From positions 1 through 64,000 of the forward strand of contig JAJFFF010000044.1 of NCBI GenBank assembly GCA_021776785.1: 64,000 bases of DNA, given 5' to 3'. The DNA comes from Planctomycetota bacterium. GTDB lineage: Bacteria; Planctomycetota; PLA2. The position numbers were made by a program, and so were the translations under genes. Numbering within the stretch: the first letter of the stretch is position 1; every line of letters begins with the position of its first letter. A model generated the notes under the pieces. It made no database searches and had not been told where the DNA came from. It saw only the letters and a program-made list of their open reading frames with translations. Shown in pieces: positions 1 through 8,883 of this stretch.

Positions 1-690
1 CGACGAGGCGCAGCCGATGTGGTGCCAAACCTAAAAAACCTCAATGTCTCAAAGACGCGCTCAAATAACGAGCAGGATACGAACCACACCCACATCCGCC
101 GCCAGACGCGACGAGGGTCACCCGATGTGGTGCCAAACGAAACAAACCTCAAGGTCTCAACATCGTCAGATGTTGAACCAAAAAAACGCCAAGGTCTCGG
201 AGCCACATCCAACCTACGAGCAGCAAACGGACCACACCCACAACCGCCGCCAGAGGCGACGAGGCGCATCCGAATCGGCGCCAAACCGAACAAACCTCAA
301 AGTCTCAAAGACGCGCTCAAAAAACGAGCAGGATACGAACCACACCAACAACCGCCGCCAGAGGCGACGAGGCGCATCCGAATTGGTGCCAAACCGAACA
401 AACCTCAAAGTCTCAACATCGTCAGATGTTGAACCAAAAAACGCCAAGGTCTCGGAGCCACATCCAACCTACGGGCAGCAAACGAACCACACCAACAACC
501 GCCGCCAGAGGCGACGAGGGTCACCCGAATTGGTGCCAAACGGAACAAACCTCAAGGTCTCGGAGCCACATCCAACCTACGAGCAGCAAACGGACCACAC
601 CAACATCCGCCGCCAGAGGCGACGAGGCGCATCCGAATTGGTGCCAAACGAAACAAACCTCAAGGTCTCAACATCGTCAGATGTTGAACC
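1..690. repeat. Modular imperfect tandem repeat array
   Basis: The core 'cgccgccagaggcgacgag' (with small variants) recurs near 96, 246, 351, 497 and 606, at spacings alternating between about 105-110 and 145-150 bases. The longer spacings hold an extra module of about 40 bases containing the hairpin CAACATCGTCAGATGTTG, seen at 158-175, 414-431 and 669-686. The window edge cuts the array, so its left end is unknown. Reading frames through it only repeat the same basic low-complexity peptide, have no convincing start and are probably non-coding. A diverged copy of the same modules lies at about 10990-11170. The function is unknown; the units are too long and irregular for a CRISPR array. Confidence 0.8.
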
Positions 691-725
691 AAATAAAAAA
701 GAGGGGTGGGCAAAAGCCCACCCCC
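691..725 (-). terminator. Intrinsic terminator, minus strand
   Basis: Read on the minus strand, GGGGTGGGC-loop-GCCCACCCC (stem arms 716-724 and 703-711) is followed by a T-rich run TCTTTTTTATTT. It sits about 380 bases beyond the stop of the KirBac gene and directly beyond the candidate small RNA, and it separates both from the repeat array. Confidence 0.8.
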
Positions 726-930
726 GAATTTTGACCATCTCCCGTCGGGAGACCCGTCGGTTTCTCCGATTAGGAGACCGGCCTCATATCGGGACTTCCT
801 ATCACGGATCACCTCCTTTCAATCGGGCCACCTGGCCATCAACCCGAAGTCCGTCCGGTTGGCGCCAGCTCCATGCCCATCGCTCCCGTCGGAGCGAAAC
901 TTGTGAGAGAGCACCTTGTGTGCTCCCACT
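691..930 (-). ncRNA. Candidate structured small RNA or leader
   Basis: This stretch of a 381-base gap has no convincing gene but holds several hairpins on the minus strand: GGGAGCACacaagGTGCTCTC at its start, CGCTCCgacGGGAGCG, and GGTCTCCTAatCGGAGAAACC. It ends at a good intrinsic terminator. Between them lies GAAAGGAGGTGATCC (minus strand; 806-820), the perfect complement of the 16S rRNA 3' tail. A weak promoter-like stretch (TTGCGC then TACTCT/TAAGTG) lies just upstream near 925-955. It could be an independent sRNA, the structured 3' UTR of the channel gene, or a leader with very short reading frames (GTG at about 805 right after the Shine-Dalgarno). No known RNA family was recognised. Confidence 0.35.
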
Positions 931-1106
931 TAGAGTAATCGGTCGCGCGCAAAAATTCGGCAGAATTCAGATCGAGATTCTCATCGTTTTGTCATGGGAC
1001 GCGCGCGGAGCGAGGATTGCTCTCGTCGTCGGCCCGTTCAAACGGCCCGCGGCTCTCTTTGGGCGCGTTTTGTCCCCTGCGCACGCGTGGGTCGGAGCCC
1101 GCCGCG

Positions 1107-2036
1107 CTACACAACATCGAGTTCGTCGAGTCGTCGCAGATCGATCGCCGTCGGGTTGCCCGCCTCGTGACGGATGAAGAGATCGCGAAAGCGCACGTCG
1201 GTCTCCATCTCGTGCGGCTTGTACGAGTAGCGAGCGTAAACGGCTTGCGAGGTCGTTTCGTCGGTGCCGGTAAGCATCACGATAATCTCCGCGTCGTTTT
1301 TTTCCCAGTCCGCCATGCTCCACCCGTGCACAGGACTCTCCGCGTCAATCGGATGCACGACCGTCCAGCTCAAGGGGAAGTACGCAATCTCGTCGCGCTC
1401 CAGTTCGAGCGAGTCAAACGTACGCGTCGTCATGTCTTCGCGTTGCTCGACGCGGGACAGCGTGATGCGGGCATGGAGCCCAACGATCAAATTGTTGCGT
1501 CGGTTGGCAACTCGCACCATCAAACCCCTCCCGTCGCGGTACGGCGCGAGAATCGCGCGCGTGGAAAACTGGAAGTCCGCGCACGGCCGGCTGAACCGCG
1601 CAAAAATGATCCCGGTCGCGAGCGCGTAGCTCAGCATCCCCACAAATGATTCGGCGACCATGATGAGGTTGGCCGTCAGCGACACCGGAACGATATTGCC
1701 GTAGCCCACGCCCGTGAACGTGTGGACCGTCATGAAAAATGCTTGCCCAAATCGTCCCCACGATGCCTCGCCGCCCGCAATCGCCGTTGGGCCGCACGCG
1801 ATGTAGGCGAGCGCAAACAGGACGTTTACGCCCAAGAACACGGCCAGCAAAAGGCCGAGCAGGCGCGCCCACGGCATCGTCAGCAGACGGTGATACAGCC
1901 CGAGCATCGCACGCCATCCCCGCCCGAGGCGACGGACAGAAAACGCACCGTCGTGCTGGACGAGTCGCTCGCCGCGCGCGGGCGCGACCCGCCGTCCCAA
2001 TCCCAGATCATCGTGGCGCCGATTCAGAATTCGCAT
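1107..2036 (-). CDS. KirBac-type inward rectifier potassium channel
   Basis: A 309-residue inner-membrane K+ channel. The N-terminus has the Kir slide-helix region (about residues 25-50, with DGAFSVRRLG). It is followed by TM1 (about 57-80), a pore helix with the selectivity filter TGVGYG (108-113), TM2 (about 120-142) and a cytoplasmic immunoglobulin-like rectification domain to the C-terminus. Length and layout fit prokaryotic Kir channels. The reading frame stays open upstream to 2321, but that extension is arginine-rich and overlaps the next gene, so ATG at 2036 is preferred; no strong ribosome binding site is visible. The upstream minus-strand gene ends at 2090, so the two could be co-transcribed. 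Ligand and gating are not predictable. Confidence 0.88.
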   Translation of the reverse strand: MRILNRRHDDLGLGRRVAPARGERLVQHDGAFSVRRLGRGWRAMLGLYHRLLTMPWARLLGLLLAVFLGVNVLFALAYIACGPTAIAGGEASWGRFGQAFFMTVHTFTGVGYGNIVPVSLTANLIMVAESFVGMLSYALATGIIFARFSRPCADFQFSTRAILAPYRDGRGLMVRVANRRNNLIVGLHARITLSRVEQREDMTTRTFDSLELERDEIAYFPLSWTVVHPIDAESPVHGWSMADWEKNDAEIIVMLTGTDETTSQAVYARYSYKPHEMETDVRFRDLFIRHEAGNPTAIDLRRLDELDVV

Positions 2037-2089
2037 GCGGCCAACTGTAGCGATCCGCGCACCGCCGCGCGCAGTTTTCGTCGGTTTAC

Positions 2090-3043
2090 CTACACCCGTA
2101 CGTAAGGCACGCGCTCGAGGTCGTCTTGGGGATCGGCGACGCAGACGACGTGGACCCCGCGCGCCAGCAACGCCTCGACAAGTTCGACGCAAGGCGCGAG
2201 CTGCGGCTCGGCAACCATCACGACGTCCGGATCCAAGTCCGCGGCTTCTTCGACACGCGCCGTCGACAAAAATCCCGGCATCGGAAACAAGACGCCGACG
2301 CGTCGCGCGTGGGCGGCCCATAGGCCCGCGAGGCCGATCAGCTTCGCGTCCGCAAGACCCGGGCTCGCGCGACCGTCCGGGCTAACCAAAGCAAGGCCCG
2401 CGTGACCCGCGCTCCAGCGCTGCGCGGCCGCCGTCGGTTCCCACGATTCCGCCGAACGCCGGATCGTCGTTGCGATCCCTGACGCCGTCGCGACACGCAC
2501 GACCCGAACCATCCCGCCGTCAAACCAAAACGCGCCGCGCCCCGTTCCGGATCCGGCGACGCCCGCGCGCTCCCCGGCCTCCGCGGCGAGCGCCGACGCG
2601 TCGGGAACGCCTTCTTGGGCCGCGACTTCGGGGCCGTCCCCGAAACGCCGCGTCACATGGCCGCCGGGATTGACGTGCAGCGTGGCGCCGTGGGCCCGCT
2701 CAAGCAACGCACGAAGTCCGTCCTCGGACACGGTTCGCGAAGAGACGACGCGCCCGCGGACGCCGGTTGCGACGCTGCGCGCGGCCTCCCCGAGTTCACC
2801 ACGGCTCTCACCCGCGCGGAGGATGCCGACCATCTCCGGGCCAAACAGAGTCGGATGCCGCAGCAGCGCATCCGCCAGACTGCTCCCGCGATAGAGATCC
2901 TCGATCATCGACTCGATCGCGCCCGCCATCGGTTCGCCGAGTTCCGCGGCCGAAACCTCCAAGGCCTCCGCGAGCGGAACCCCGGAGTCGTACATGTGCG
3001 CGAACTTCTCGAACAATCGAATCTGGATATCGCGCAGTTCCAC
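2090..3043 (-). CDS. Truncated GspF domain joined to degenerate GspE-like domain
   Basis: A 317-residue soluble protein. Residues 1-115 resemble one cytoplasmic T2SSF (GspF/PilC) repeat: FEKFAHMYDSGVPLAEAL is followed by the conserved end ILRAGESRGELGEAA. The membrane helices and the second repeat of true GspF are missing. The C-terminal part (about 230-317) is reminiscent of a secretion ATPase: DPDVVMVAEP occupies the place of the GspE/PilT DPDVIMVGEIRD box. No Walker A is present, so ATP hydrolysis is unlikely. It may be a regulator or assembly factor of a pilus or type II-like machine whose core genes are elsewhere. The start is uncertain: GTG 3043 avoids overlap with the divergent ABC gene, while the frame is open to 3214. 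Confidence 0.6.
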   Translation of the reverse strand: MELRDIQIRLFEKFAHMYDSGVPLAEALEVSAAELGEPMAGAIESMIEDLYRGSSLADALLRHPTLFGPEMVGILRAGESRGELGEAARSVATGVRGRVVSSRTVSEDGLRALLERAHGATLHVNPGGHVTRRFGDGPEVAAQEGVPDASALAAEAGERAGVAGSGTGRGAFWFDGGMVRVVRVATASGIATTIRRSAESWEPTAAAQRWSAGHAGLALVSPDGRASPGLADAKLIGLAGLWAAHARRVGVLFPMPGFLSTARVEEAADLDPDVVMVAEPQLAPCVELVEALLARGVHVVCVADPQDDLERVPYVRV

Positions 3044-3166
3044 AACCTCGTTATACCCAAGCTGGCGGGAAGCCCCACATCCACGCCGCACCCACGTTGG
3101 GCCGGCGCCCAGAACCAAGCGCGCAACCGGCGCGGTAGACTCCGCCCGTCTTGGTAGACTCGCCCC

Positions 3167-4042
3167 GTGCTGGCGGTGACATGTGAGGGGCTCAAGAAGC
3201 GCTACGGCGTCCACGTTGCGCTGCGCGGCCTCGACCTTGAGGTTCCGCAGGGCACGTTGTTCGGATTTCTCGGGCCGAACGGCGCCGGAAAATCAACGAC
3301 GCTGCGTGTGCTCGCCGACCTCGTCCGCGCGGACGAAGGGACGGCGAAACTGTTCGGGCACGACGTGCGGCGTCACGTCGCGGCGACGCAACGCACAACG
3401 TTTCTGATCGAAAACGCGGTGTTTCCCCCGTGGCTCACCGCGCGCGATGTGTTGCGCCGCACGGCGTCCTACATGCGTGTCGAATACGACAAAGACGTCT
3501 TAGAACGCGTCGGCATTCCGCAAGCGCGCGACCGCAAAACGGGAGGCTTCAGCCACGGGATGAAGCAGCGCCTCGGTCTTGCGTGTGCGCTGCAGGGCAA
3601 ACCCGACCTGTTGGTACTTGACGAACCCCAGAACGGACTGGATCCGCAGGGATTGCGGGCAATCCGCACGATCTTGGCCGAAGAGCATGCGCGCGGCGCG
3701 ACCGTTCTCGTCTCGGTGCACCGTCTCGCCGAGGTCGAGGGGCTGTGCACGCACGCAGCAATCGTCGTCAACGGGCGCGTGGCACGACAGGGCGCTGTCG
3801 AATCTCTCCTGGGTGACGATCGACCGCGGCTGCGCTTGCTTGTCGATGATGTCGCCAAAGCCTTGCCGCTCCTGCAAAACGCGGAGCGGGACGGCGACAC
3901 GATCTTTCTCGATGGCGACCACGCAACGGCCGCCGCGGCGGCCGCGAAGCTGACCGGAGCGGGAATCGCCGTGTTCGAACTTGCACCCGTGCGTCGCACG
4001 CTGGACGACATCTATCTCGACGAGGTCGAGGCCCCCGCATGA
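3167..4042 (+). CDS. ABC transporter ATP-binding protein
   Basis: A 291-residue nucleotide-binding subunit of the ABC-2 (DRA/CcmA-like) type. It has Walker A GPNGAGKST (residues 36-44), signature FSHGMKQRLGLA (about 128-139, with FSHGM in place of LSGGQ), and Walker B LLVLDEP (148-154) followed by the D-loop NGLDP. A C-terminal regulatory domain of about 90 residues follows the ATPase core. Translation starts at GTG 3167. The gene overlaps its permease by four bases, so the two almost certainly form one exporter. The substrate cannot be told from sequence. Confidence 0.9.
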   Translation: MLAVTCEGLKKRYGVHVALRGLDLEVPQGTLFGFLGPNGAGKSTTLRVLADLVRADEGTAKLFGHDVRRHVAATQRTTFLIENAVFPPWLTARDVLRRTASYMRVEYDKDVLERVGIPQARDRKTGGFSHGMKQRLGLACALQGKPDLLVLDEPQNGLDPQGLRAIRTILAEEHARGATVLVSVHRLAEVEGLCTHAAIVVNGRVARQGAVESLLGDDRPRLRLLVDDVAKALPLLQNAERDGDTIFLDGDHATAAAAAAKLTGAGIAVFELAPVRRTLDDIYLDEVEAPA

Positions 4043-4878
4043 TCGGCGCGTGGGCTTCCTTTCGCGCTGAATTGCGCGACCTCTCGCGGCACCCCCTCGC
4101 GTGGCTTGGCGCGCTCGCGGTCGCGACCGCGGCGGCCGTGATCGGCGCACGCGAACCCATTCGCGACAACGGCTACGTGATCTTCGAGGCCGCCATGCAG
4201 GCAGCCATTCCGACCGCGATCTATTTTCTGGTGGCTGTCGCCGCCATTTCGGTCGCCGGGGACCGCACGCGCGGCACGGTTCGTTGGATCCTACCCCGCC
4301 CCATCGCGCGCCGCGGCTACGTCTTAGGGAAAGCGTTCGCGCACGCGGTGCTCGCACTGGTCTTGTTGGTGCTCGCCGTCACATCGTCTTACGCGACGGC
4401 GCAAGGCGCCGGATTCGGCGACGTCGTGAGCAACGTCAATGGCGACGAAGACGACGCCGTCTTTCGATTCGTCGAAGACGAGGCGATCGAACCCGAGTTC
4501 AGCGCCTCGACGATGCGTCGTCGCACGATGTTCGCAACGTTCCTCGCGCTCCCCGCTCTTCTCACCGCTACCGGCATCGGCTTGCTCGTCTCGACGATCC
4601 TCGCGAGTTCCGCCGGCGCGGTAATCGCCGCGCTAGCGGTGACCGCACCGCTCACGTACCTGCCCGAGGTCTTGGGCCTGACTGCCGAGAATGCGCGCAA
4701 TCTCCCGCTCCGCGCGTCGACCGACTATCTCGACCAGGTCCGCGAGTTCGGGCGCCACCTCGCGACGGCCTCGTGGCCGGACTATCCCGCGACGGCGTGG
4801 ATGTGGTCGATCGGCATCGTCGTCGGGCTTCCGCTGCTCGCGGCCGCGCTCTTTTTCCGACGCGACATCACTGACTAA
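4039..4878 (+). CDS. ABC-2 type transporter permease
   Basis: A 279-residue membrane protein with about six hydrophobic segments. After a cytoplasmic N-terminus it has a first helix near residues 20-35, and further helices near 58-75, 95-115, 165-190, 195-215 and 255-275. The RPIARRGYVLGKAF stretch between helices 2 and 3 is typical of ABC-2 permeases. An acidic loop (about 125-150) faces outward. The start ATG lies inside the stop of the ATPase gene and its own stop overlaps the next start by one base, so it is part of a translationally coupled operon. It is the membrane half of the exporter encoded with the ATPase at 3167. Confidence 0.85.
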   Translation: MIGAWASFRAELRDLSRHPLAWLGALAVATAAAVIGAREPIRDNGYVIFEAAMQAAIPTAIYFLVAVAAISVAGDRTRGTVRWILPRPIARRGYVLGKAFAHAVLALVLLVLAVTSSYATAQGAGFGDVVSNVNGDEDDAVFRFVEDEAIEPEFSASTMRRRTMFATFLALPALLTATGIGLLVSTILASSAGAVIAALAVTAPLTYLPEVLGLTAENARNLPLRASTDYLDQVREFGRHLATASWPDYPATAWMWSIGIVVGLPLLAAALFFRRDITD

Positions 4879-6128
4879 TGCTGCCGTTCATCATCGTCGC
4901 GGGGCTCACGCTCACCACCGTTCCGATTGCGGAGGAAGTGCGCGACGTGCGCGTCGCCGACATCGACGGCGATGGGATCGAAGATGTCATCGCGACGACC
5001 GAAACGGCCATCTACCTCCTGCGCCATGGACGCGGCCCCACGCTGAAGCGACCCCCCGCGCCGCTGGTCGTGGTCGGCCACAAGCTCTGCGGCGTGGTGC
5101 GCAAGGGTCGCTATCACACGATCACGGATCCGTTCGGTGCATGGAACGAGGGCCCGCCCCAGGGCACATCGCTCCTCGCCCAACTCAACGCGGCGAAGCC
5201 TTCGATCTTGCTTTCGCCTGGCGACGTTGACGGCGACGGCAAGGACGATCCGATCCTGGCCACGCGCCAAGGCTTTGAAACACCGGCCGGCCTGGTTCCC
5301 GTTATGCCCGAGGCATCGCTGACGATTTCGACCAACGAAGCGTTCGCCGTCGAGTACCGCATTCCCGTGCCGCATGTCGGCCGCTTCAAACGCCAGGATG
5401 AGTTGGTGTTCTTCACGCGCAACGGCATCGAGGCGTATGCCGGAACCGAACAAACCGTCACGATTCCGCTGAAGCTCCCGACGCGCGGCCCGACCGCCGA
5501 TTCGATTCGCCGAAACCACGTGTTCTTGCGCGACATCGACGGCAACGGGAAGCTCGACTTGCTCGTCGTCGTGGCGAAAGGCGCCACTGGCCTGTTCGCG
5601 TCGTTTGAGGCGACCGCGCGGTTCTGGCGCGACGAGCGCATGTACGTCCCCGAACGCGATGGGTTTTACCGACCCGCAACGTTTCTCAAAGTGGAAGGGG
5701 CGCTGCTCAGGCCGACGTTGCTCGACGCGGACAGCGACGGCGACCTCGACTTGGTTCTCGCGACTGTGGATACCTCGCTCATCGCTGCCGCGACCGGCAC
5801 AGCGCCCGGCACGTATCACGTGTTCCGGTTCGAGAAGCGCGGCTACCGTCGCCTCCCGGCGTGGACGTTTCGCGGTCCGGTTCCGATGAGCGTGTTCACC
5901 GAGAAGCCCGAACCGCCCGTCCGCATCCTGCCGGACTTAGATAACGACGGGCGCCCCGAGGCGTTGGCGCGCGGTTCCCGACTGCGGCTGCTGGAGGCCA
6001 ACCGGGAAGGCAAGTTCAAACTCGTTCACGCCGCGCCCGTATCCAAAGCCGGCATGATTCACGCGGGGCAGCGACTCGCGGCTGTCGCGCACAAAGAAGG
6101 CGTAACGATCATTGCGGGGCAGCGATGA
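4878..6128 (+). CDS. FG-GAP/VCBS repeat protein
   Basis: A 416-residue secreted protein with a short hydrophobic N-terminus (MLPFIIVAGLTLTTV). It carries at least five calcium-binding FG-GAP/VCBS-like repeats of the D-x-D-x-D-G-x-x-D type: DIDGDGIEDV, DVDGDGKDD, DIDGNGKLDL, DADSDGDLDL and DLDNDGRPEA. Such repeats form a beta-propeller that binds Ca2+ in the periplasm or outside the cell. The gene overlaps the permease stop by one base and the next gene, a relative, by four bases. The ligand is unknown. The operon context suggests a link to whatever the ABC exporter moves. Confidence 0.85.
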   Translation: MLPFIIVAGLTLTTVPIAEEVRDVRVADIDGDGIEDVIATTETAIYLLRHGRGPTLKRPPAPLVVVGHKLCGVVRKGRYHTITDPFGAWNEGPPQGTSLLAQLNAAKPSILLSPGDVDGDGKDDPILATRQGFETPAGLVPVMPEASLTISTNEAFAVEYRIPVPHVGRFKRQDELVFFTRNGIEAYAGTEQTVTIPLKLPTRGPTADSIRRNHVFLRDIDGNGKLDLLVVVAKGATGLFASFEATARFWRDERMYVPERDGFYRPATFLKVEGALLRPTLLDADSDGDLDLVLATVDTSLIAAATGTAPGTYHVFRFEKRGYRRLPAWTFRGPVPMSVFTEKPEPPVRILPDLDNDGRPEALARGSRLRLLEANREGKFKLVHAAPVSKAGMIHAGQRLAAVAHKEGVTIIAGQR

Positions 6129-7522
6129 ACCCGGCGCGCGCCTTGCTCGCGAGCCTTTGGATCGCGTCGCTCGCGGCGGCCGAGCACGACATCGTTACGC
6201 TGGAGTGCCCGCCGTCAATCACCTACCGACTCACGCGCGACATGAACGGGGATGGCCTCGAAGACGTCGTCATCGTGGCTAAGAGCGAGGCGTGGATTTG
6301 GTTCGGCCGCAAGACCGGATGGACCGCGCAGCCCGATCGCAAGGAGAAGCTGCCGGACGGTGCCGCGATCTTCGACGTGGGACCGGAAGATCAAAAGGCG
6401 CAGCAGATTCACGTCCGGACGGCGAAGAACTACTTTGCTATGTTCCCGCGCCGCGAAGTGGAGTTCGTCTCCGGCCCGGGTCTCCCGGTCGCGCCGGACA
6501 ACGTGTTGTGGCGCGGCCTGTTTGAAGACTTCGACGCGGACGGTCGCACCGATCGCATCGACGTTTCGCTCGACGGCTATCGCATCGCGTACGCGGCGGG
6601 CGGAACGACATCGATTCCGCCGCTCCTCATCGAGAAAGCCGACACCGACGCCGACGCGTCTTCCGAACGACAGATCGCGCGCTACGCGATCGGCGACTGG
6701 ACGGTCGGCGATTTCAACGGCGACCAACGTCGCGACTTCGCGGTGCTTACGAAGTCGGGCCTCCTCGTCTATCCGGGCGACGCCAAGCAACGTCACGACG
6801 CGTCGCGTCAACTGGTTATCACGATCGCCGAAGCCGAGGACGCGGATCTAAAGTTCATCGACTTCAACGGTGACGGACGCATGGACGTGCTCGCGACGCG
6901 TCGAAAAATCGGTAAAGCCACGATCATGATTTCGACAGACAAGGGCCTCCTCCAACCGCGCCGCGTGCACCTAGCGGTTCCCGGACACATGCGTCTGCCG
7001 TTCGCCGCCGATCTAAACGGCGATGGCCGGCCGGACATGGCCTTGCCCTACACGCAGCAACCGTCGGTGCAGGACGCCGTGCGCGTGCTATTGCGAGGCG
7101 AAGTGCTGCTCAAAGTACCGCTGTTCCTCAATCAAGGCGGGAGCCAACCGATCCCGCGTCTCGCCACAAGGCAGCTCACGATTCCGCTGCGCATCCGCAT
7201 TGGTTCCGATGACGCCGGGCGCCTCAAGCTCAGCGGCCTCGTCATTGTGGAGTACAGCGGCGATGTGGACGGCGACGGGCGCAACGACCTTTTGGTTACG
7301 GAAGAGACGGACCGCTTGGGCGTGCATCGCGGCCAGGACAGCACAATTTTCGAGGAAGAGCCGTCCTCATCGATCCCGGTGCCCGATTGCGCCAACTTCG
7401 AACTCGTAAAATCCGCCGCCGCGAACCTCAACGGAGACGACCGCTCGGATATCATCTTGCACTACCGTGGCGGCGGCGGGCGGCCCGACCAGCTTCATTT
7501 GCTGATCAGCCGCACGAAGTGA
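6125..7522 (+). CDS. FG-GAP/VCBS repeat protein, second copy
   Basis: A 465-residue secreted protein with a clear signal peptide (MNPARALLASLWIASLAAA). It has about seven FG-GAP-like calcium loops spread along its length: DMNGDGLEDV, DFDADGRTDR, DFNGDQRRDF, DFNGDGRMDV, DLNGDGRPDM, DVDGDGRNDL and NLNGDDRSDI. This spacing fits a seven-bladed beta-propeller. The start ATG overlaps the preceding stop (ATGA). It is a paralogue-like partner of the protein at 4878 and probably arose by duplication, although the two differ widely outside the repeats. The binding partner is unknown. Confidence 0.87.
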   Translation: MNPARALLASLWIASLAAAEHDIVTLECPPSITYRLTRDMNGDGLEDVVIVAKSEAWIWFGRKTGWTAQPDRKEKLPDGAAIFDVGPEDQKAQQIHVRTAKNYFAMFPRREVEFVSGPGLPVAPDNVLWRGLFEDFDADGRTDRIDVSLDGYRIAYAAGGTTSIPPLLIEKADTDADASSERQIARYAIGDWTVGDFNGDQRRDFAVLTKSGLLVYPGDAKQRHDASRQLVITIAEAEDADLKFIDFNGDGRMDVLATRRKIGKATIMISTDKGLLQPRRVHLAVPGHMRLPFAADLNGDGRPDMALPYTQQPSVQDAVRVLLRGEVLLKVPLFLNQGGSQPIPRLATRQLTIPLRIRIGSDDAGRLKLSGLVIVEYSGDVDGDGRNDLLVTEETDRLGVHRGQDSTIFEEEPSSSIPVPDCANFELVKSAAANLNGDDRSDIILHYRGGGGRPDQLHLLISRTK

Positions 7523-7548
7523 GCCGCGGAGAGCGTCTGAATTCTGCC

Positions 7549-8847
7549 ATGCGATCCCTTTCTGACTTGAGCGAGCCGAAACCCGGCCGCACCGTGGACT
7601 CCGTCCGTGGCGGTCGTTCCGGGGAGCGCGGGGTCGCGCTCATTCTCGTTTTGGTCATGTTGCCGCTCGTCGCGATCTTGATGACGCAACTCAACTTCGA
7701 GACGGCGATCGGCACACGCCTGTCGAGCAACGCCCTCGCGACGCAGCAGTTTCGGTCCGCGACACTCGCACGCCTACGGCAAATGCGACTGCGCTTAAAG
7801 CGCGACTTAATCGACGACGAAGCGAACGCGCAGGAGAGCGGCGGAGCCTACGACCACCCGACGGACACGTGGGGTCCGGCCCTCGACGGCGGCGGAACGA
7901 CGGCGCTTGTGCAAAAAGGCGACGACGACCGCGGCGACGAGGTCACGATCTACACGCAGGTCAACGACGAGCAGGGACGCTTCAACGTAAACAACCTGCT
8001 GCACCGTGACGCGGCGCGCGCACAAATTTGGCAGCAGCGATTCAAGTCGCTGCTTGACATCTACCGCGACGACCGCTTCGGCGATCTTGAGACGAGCGAG
8101 TACGACCTCAACGCGCAGGAGGCACAAGAGATCCTCGAAGCAGTGCTCAAGTTCCTCAAGGGCGATGAGCGCAACGAGAACGTACGCAAGGTTGAAATTC
8201 CCGACGCGACGGCGGAACTTCCGCAGACCATATTCACCGTCCGCGACCTTATTTTTTCGCACCGCCTTTTCGCCGAAAAACGTCTACTCGAGACGTTTGT
8301 CGATCTAGAGACCGGAACGCGCATCGTCGGACTCGAGGACTTGCTGACGGTTTACGGCGACGGAAAAATCAACGTCAACTCCGCGTCGATCCAAGTGCTG
8401 CGTTCTTTGTTCAACGACGAAGAAGCAAAGCGCGTGACGGCCGAGGCGATTTACAAGCAGCGCGGCGGCTACCTCAACACGACGGAGGAACGGCAGCGGC
8501 GCGACGACGACTTGGAGCAGCGCGAAGAAGACGAGGCCGAAGGCGTTGAGGACGAGGCGTCGCTGGACAGCGTCTTCAAGTCACTCAACGAAGTCAGCCA
8601 AGTCGAAAACATGGGGGACGGCGCGTTCTTGCGCCGCAACGAAATCGACCAGCAGGCCGACTTCACCGTGCGCTCCATGTTTTTTCAGGTCATCGTGACC
8701 GCGCGCCGAGAAAACTACCTGCGCCAGCAACGGGTCGTGTTCGAACGCCACAGCCAGGGCTGTATCACCTGGTTTTCCGAGGTGCGCGCGGCCGAAATCA
8801 GCGACCTCCCCGAGATCCTCGGCGGTGAGTCCGCCCCGGCCGAGTAG
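7549..8847 (+). CDS. gspK: GspK-like type II secretion minor pseudopilin
   Basis: A 432-residue protein. After about 20 residues of cytoplasmic leader and the pre-pilin-like stretch RSGERGVALILVLVMLP comes one N-terminal membrane helix, then the periplasmic helical domain typical of GspK/PilX (residues about 60-380). KINVNSAS followed by a helix-hairpin-helix-like segment matches the T2SSK SAM-like region. The protein is unusually rich in acidic and arginine residues near 310-340 (RRDDDLEQREEDEAEG). It starts 26 bases after the FG-GAP gene, in the same direction. ATG 7549 was chosen because the longer open frame only overlaps the preceding gene. Core T2SS genes are not in the window. Confidence 0.75.
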   Translation: MRSLSDLSEPKPGRTVDSVRGGRSGERGVALILVLVMLPLVAILMTQLNFETAIGTRLSSNALATQQFRSATLARLRQMRLRLKRDLIDDEANAQESGGAYDHPTDTWGPALDGGGTTALVQKGDDDRGDEVTIYTQVNDEQGRFNVNNLLHRDAARAQIWQQRFKSLLDIYRDDRFGDLETSEYDLNAQEAQEILEAVLKFLKGDERNENVRKVEIPDATAELPQTIFTVRDLIFSHRLFAEKRLLETFVDLETGTRIVGLEDLLTVYGDGKINVNSASIQVLRSLFNDEEAKRVTAEAIYKQRGGYLNTTEERQRRDDDLEQREEDEAEGVEDEASLDSVFKSLNEVSQVENMGDGAFLRRNEIDQQADFTVRSMFFQVIVTARRENYLRQQRVVFERHSQGCITWFSEVRAAEISDLPEILGGESAPAE

Positions 8848-8866
8848 AACTTCTCGCGTCGAACCG

Positions 8867-8883
8867 CGTCTCAATGTGAGACG
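8867..8883. promoter_or_regulatory. Perfect 7-bp inverted repeat
   Basis: CGTCTCA-atg-TGAGACG lies 20 bases after the GspK-like stop and about 95 bases before the HU/ATPase fusion gene. No T-run follows, so it is a poor terminator. It could be an operator for the downstream gene or a mRNA hairpin. Confidence 0.25.

Noticed and set aside
1..690. CRISPR array
   Set aside because: Units exceed 100 bases, spacing alternates, there are no unique spacers of constant length and no cas genes nearby.
806..820. End of a 16S rRNA gene on the plus strand (GGATCACCTCCTTTC)
   Set aside because: The upstream sequence lacks the conserved 16S helix 45 and GTAACAAGGTAACC region, so only the 15-base tail matches.
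44..1177. Long open frame (377 residues) through the repeat array
   Set aside because: The translation only repeats one basic low-complexity peptide, other frames are equally open, and it crosses the terminator and into the antisense of the channel gene.
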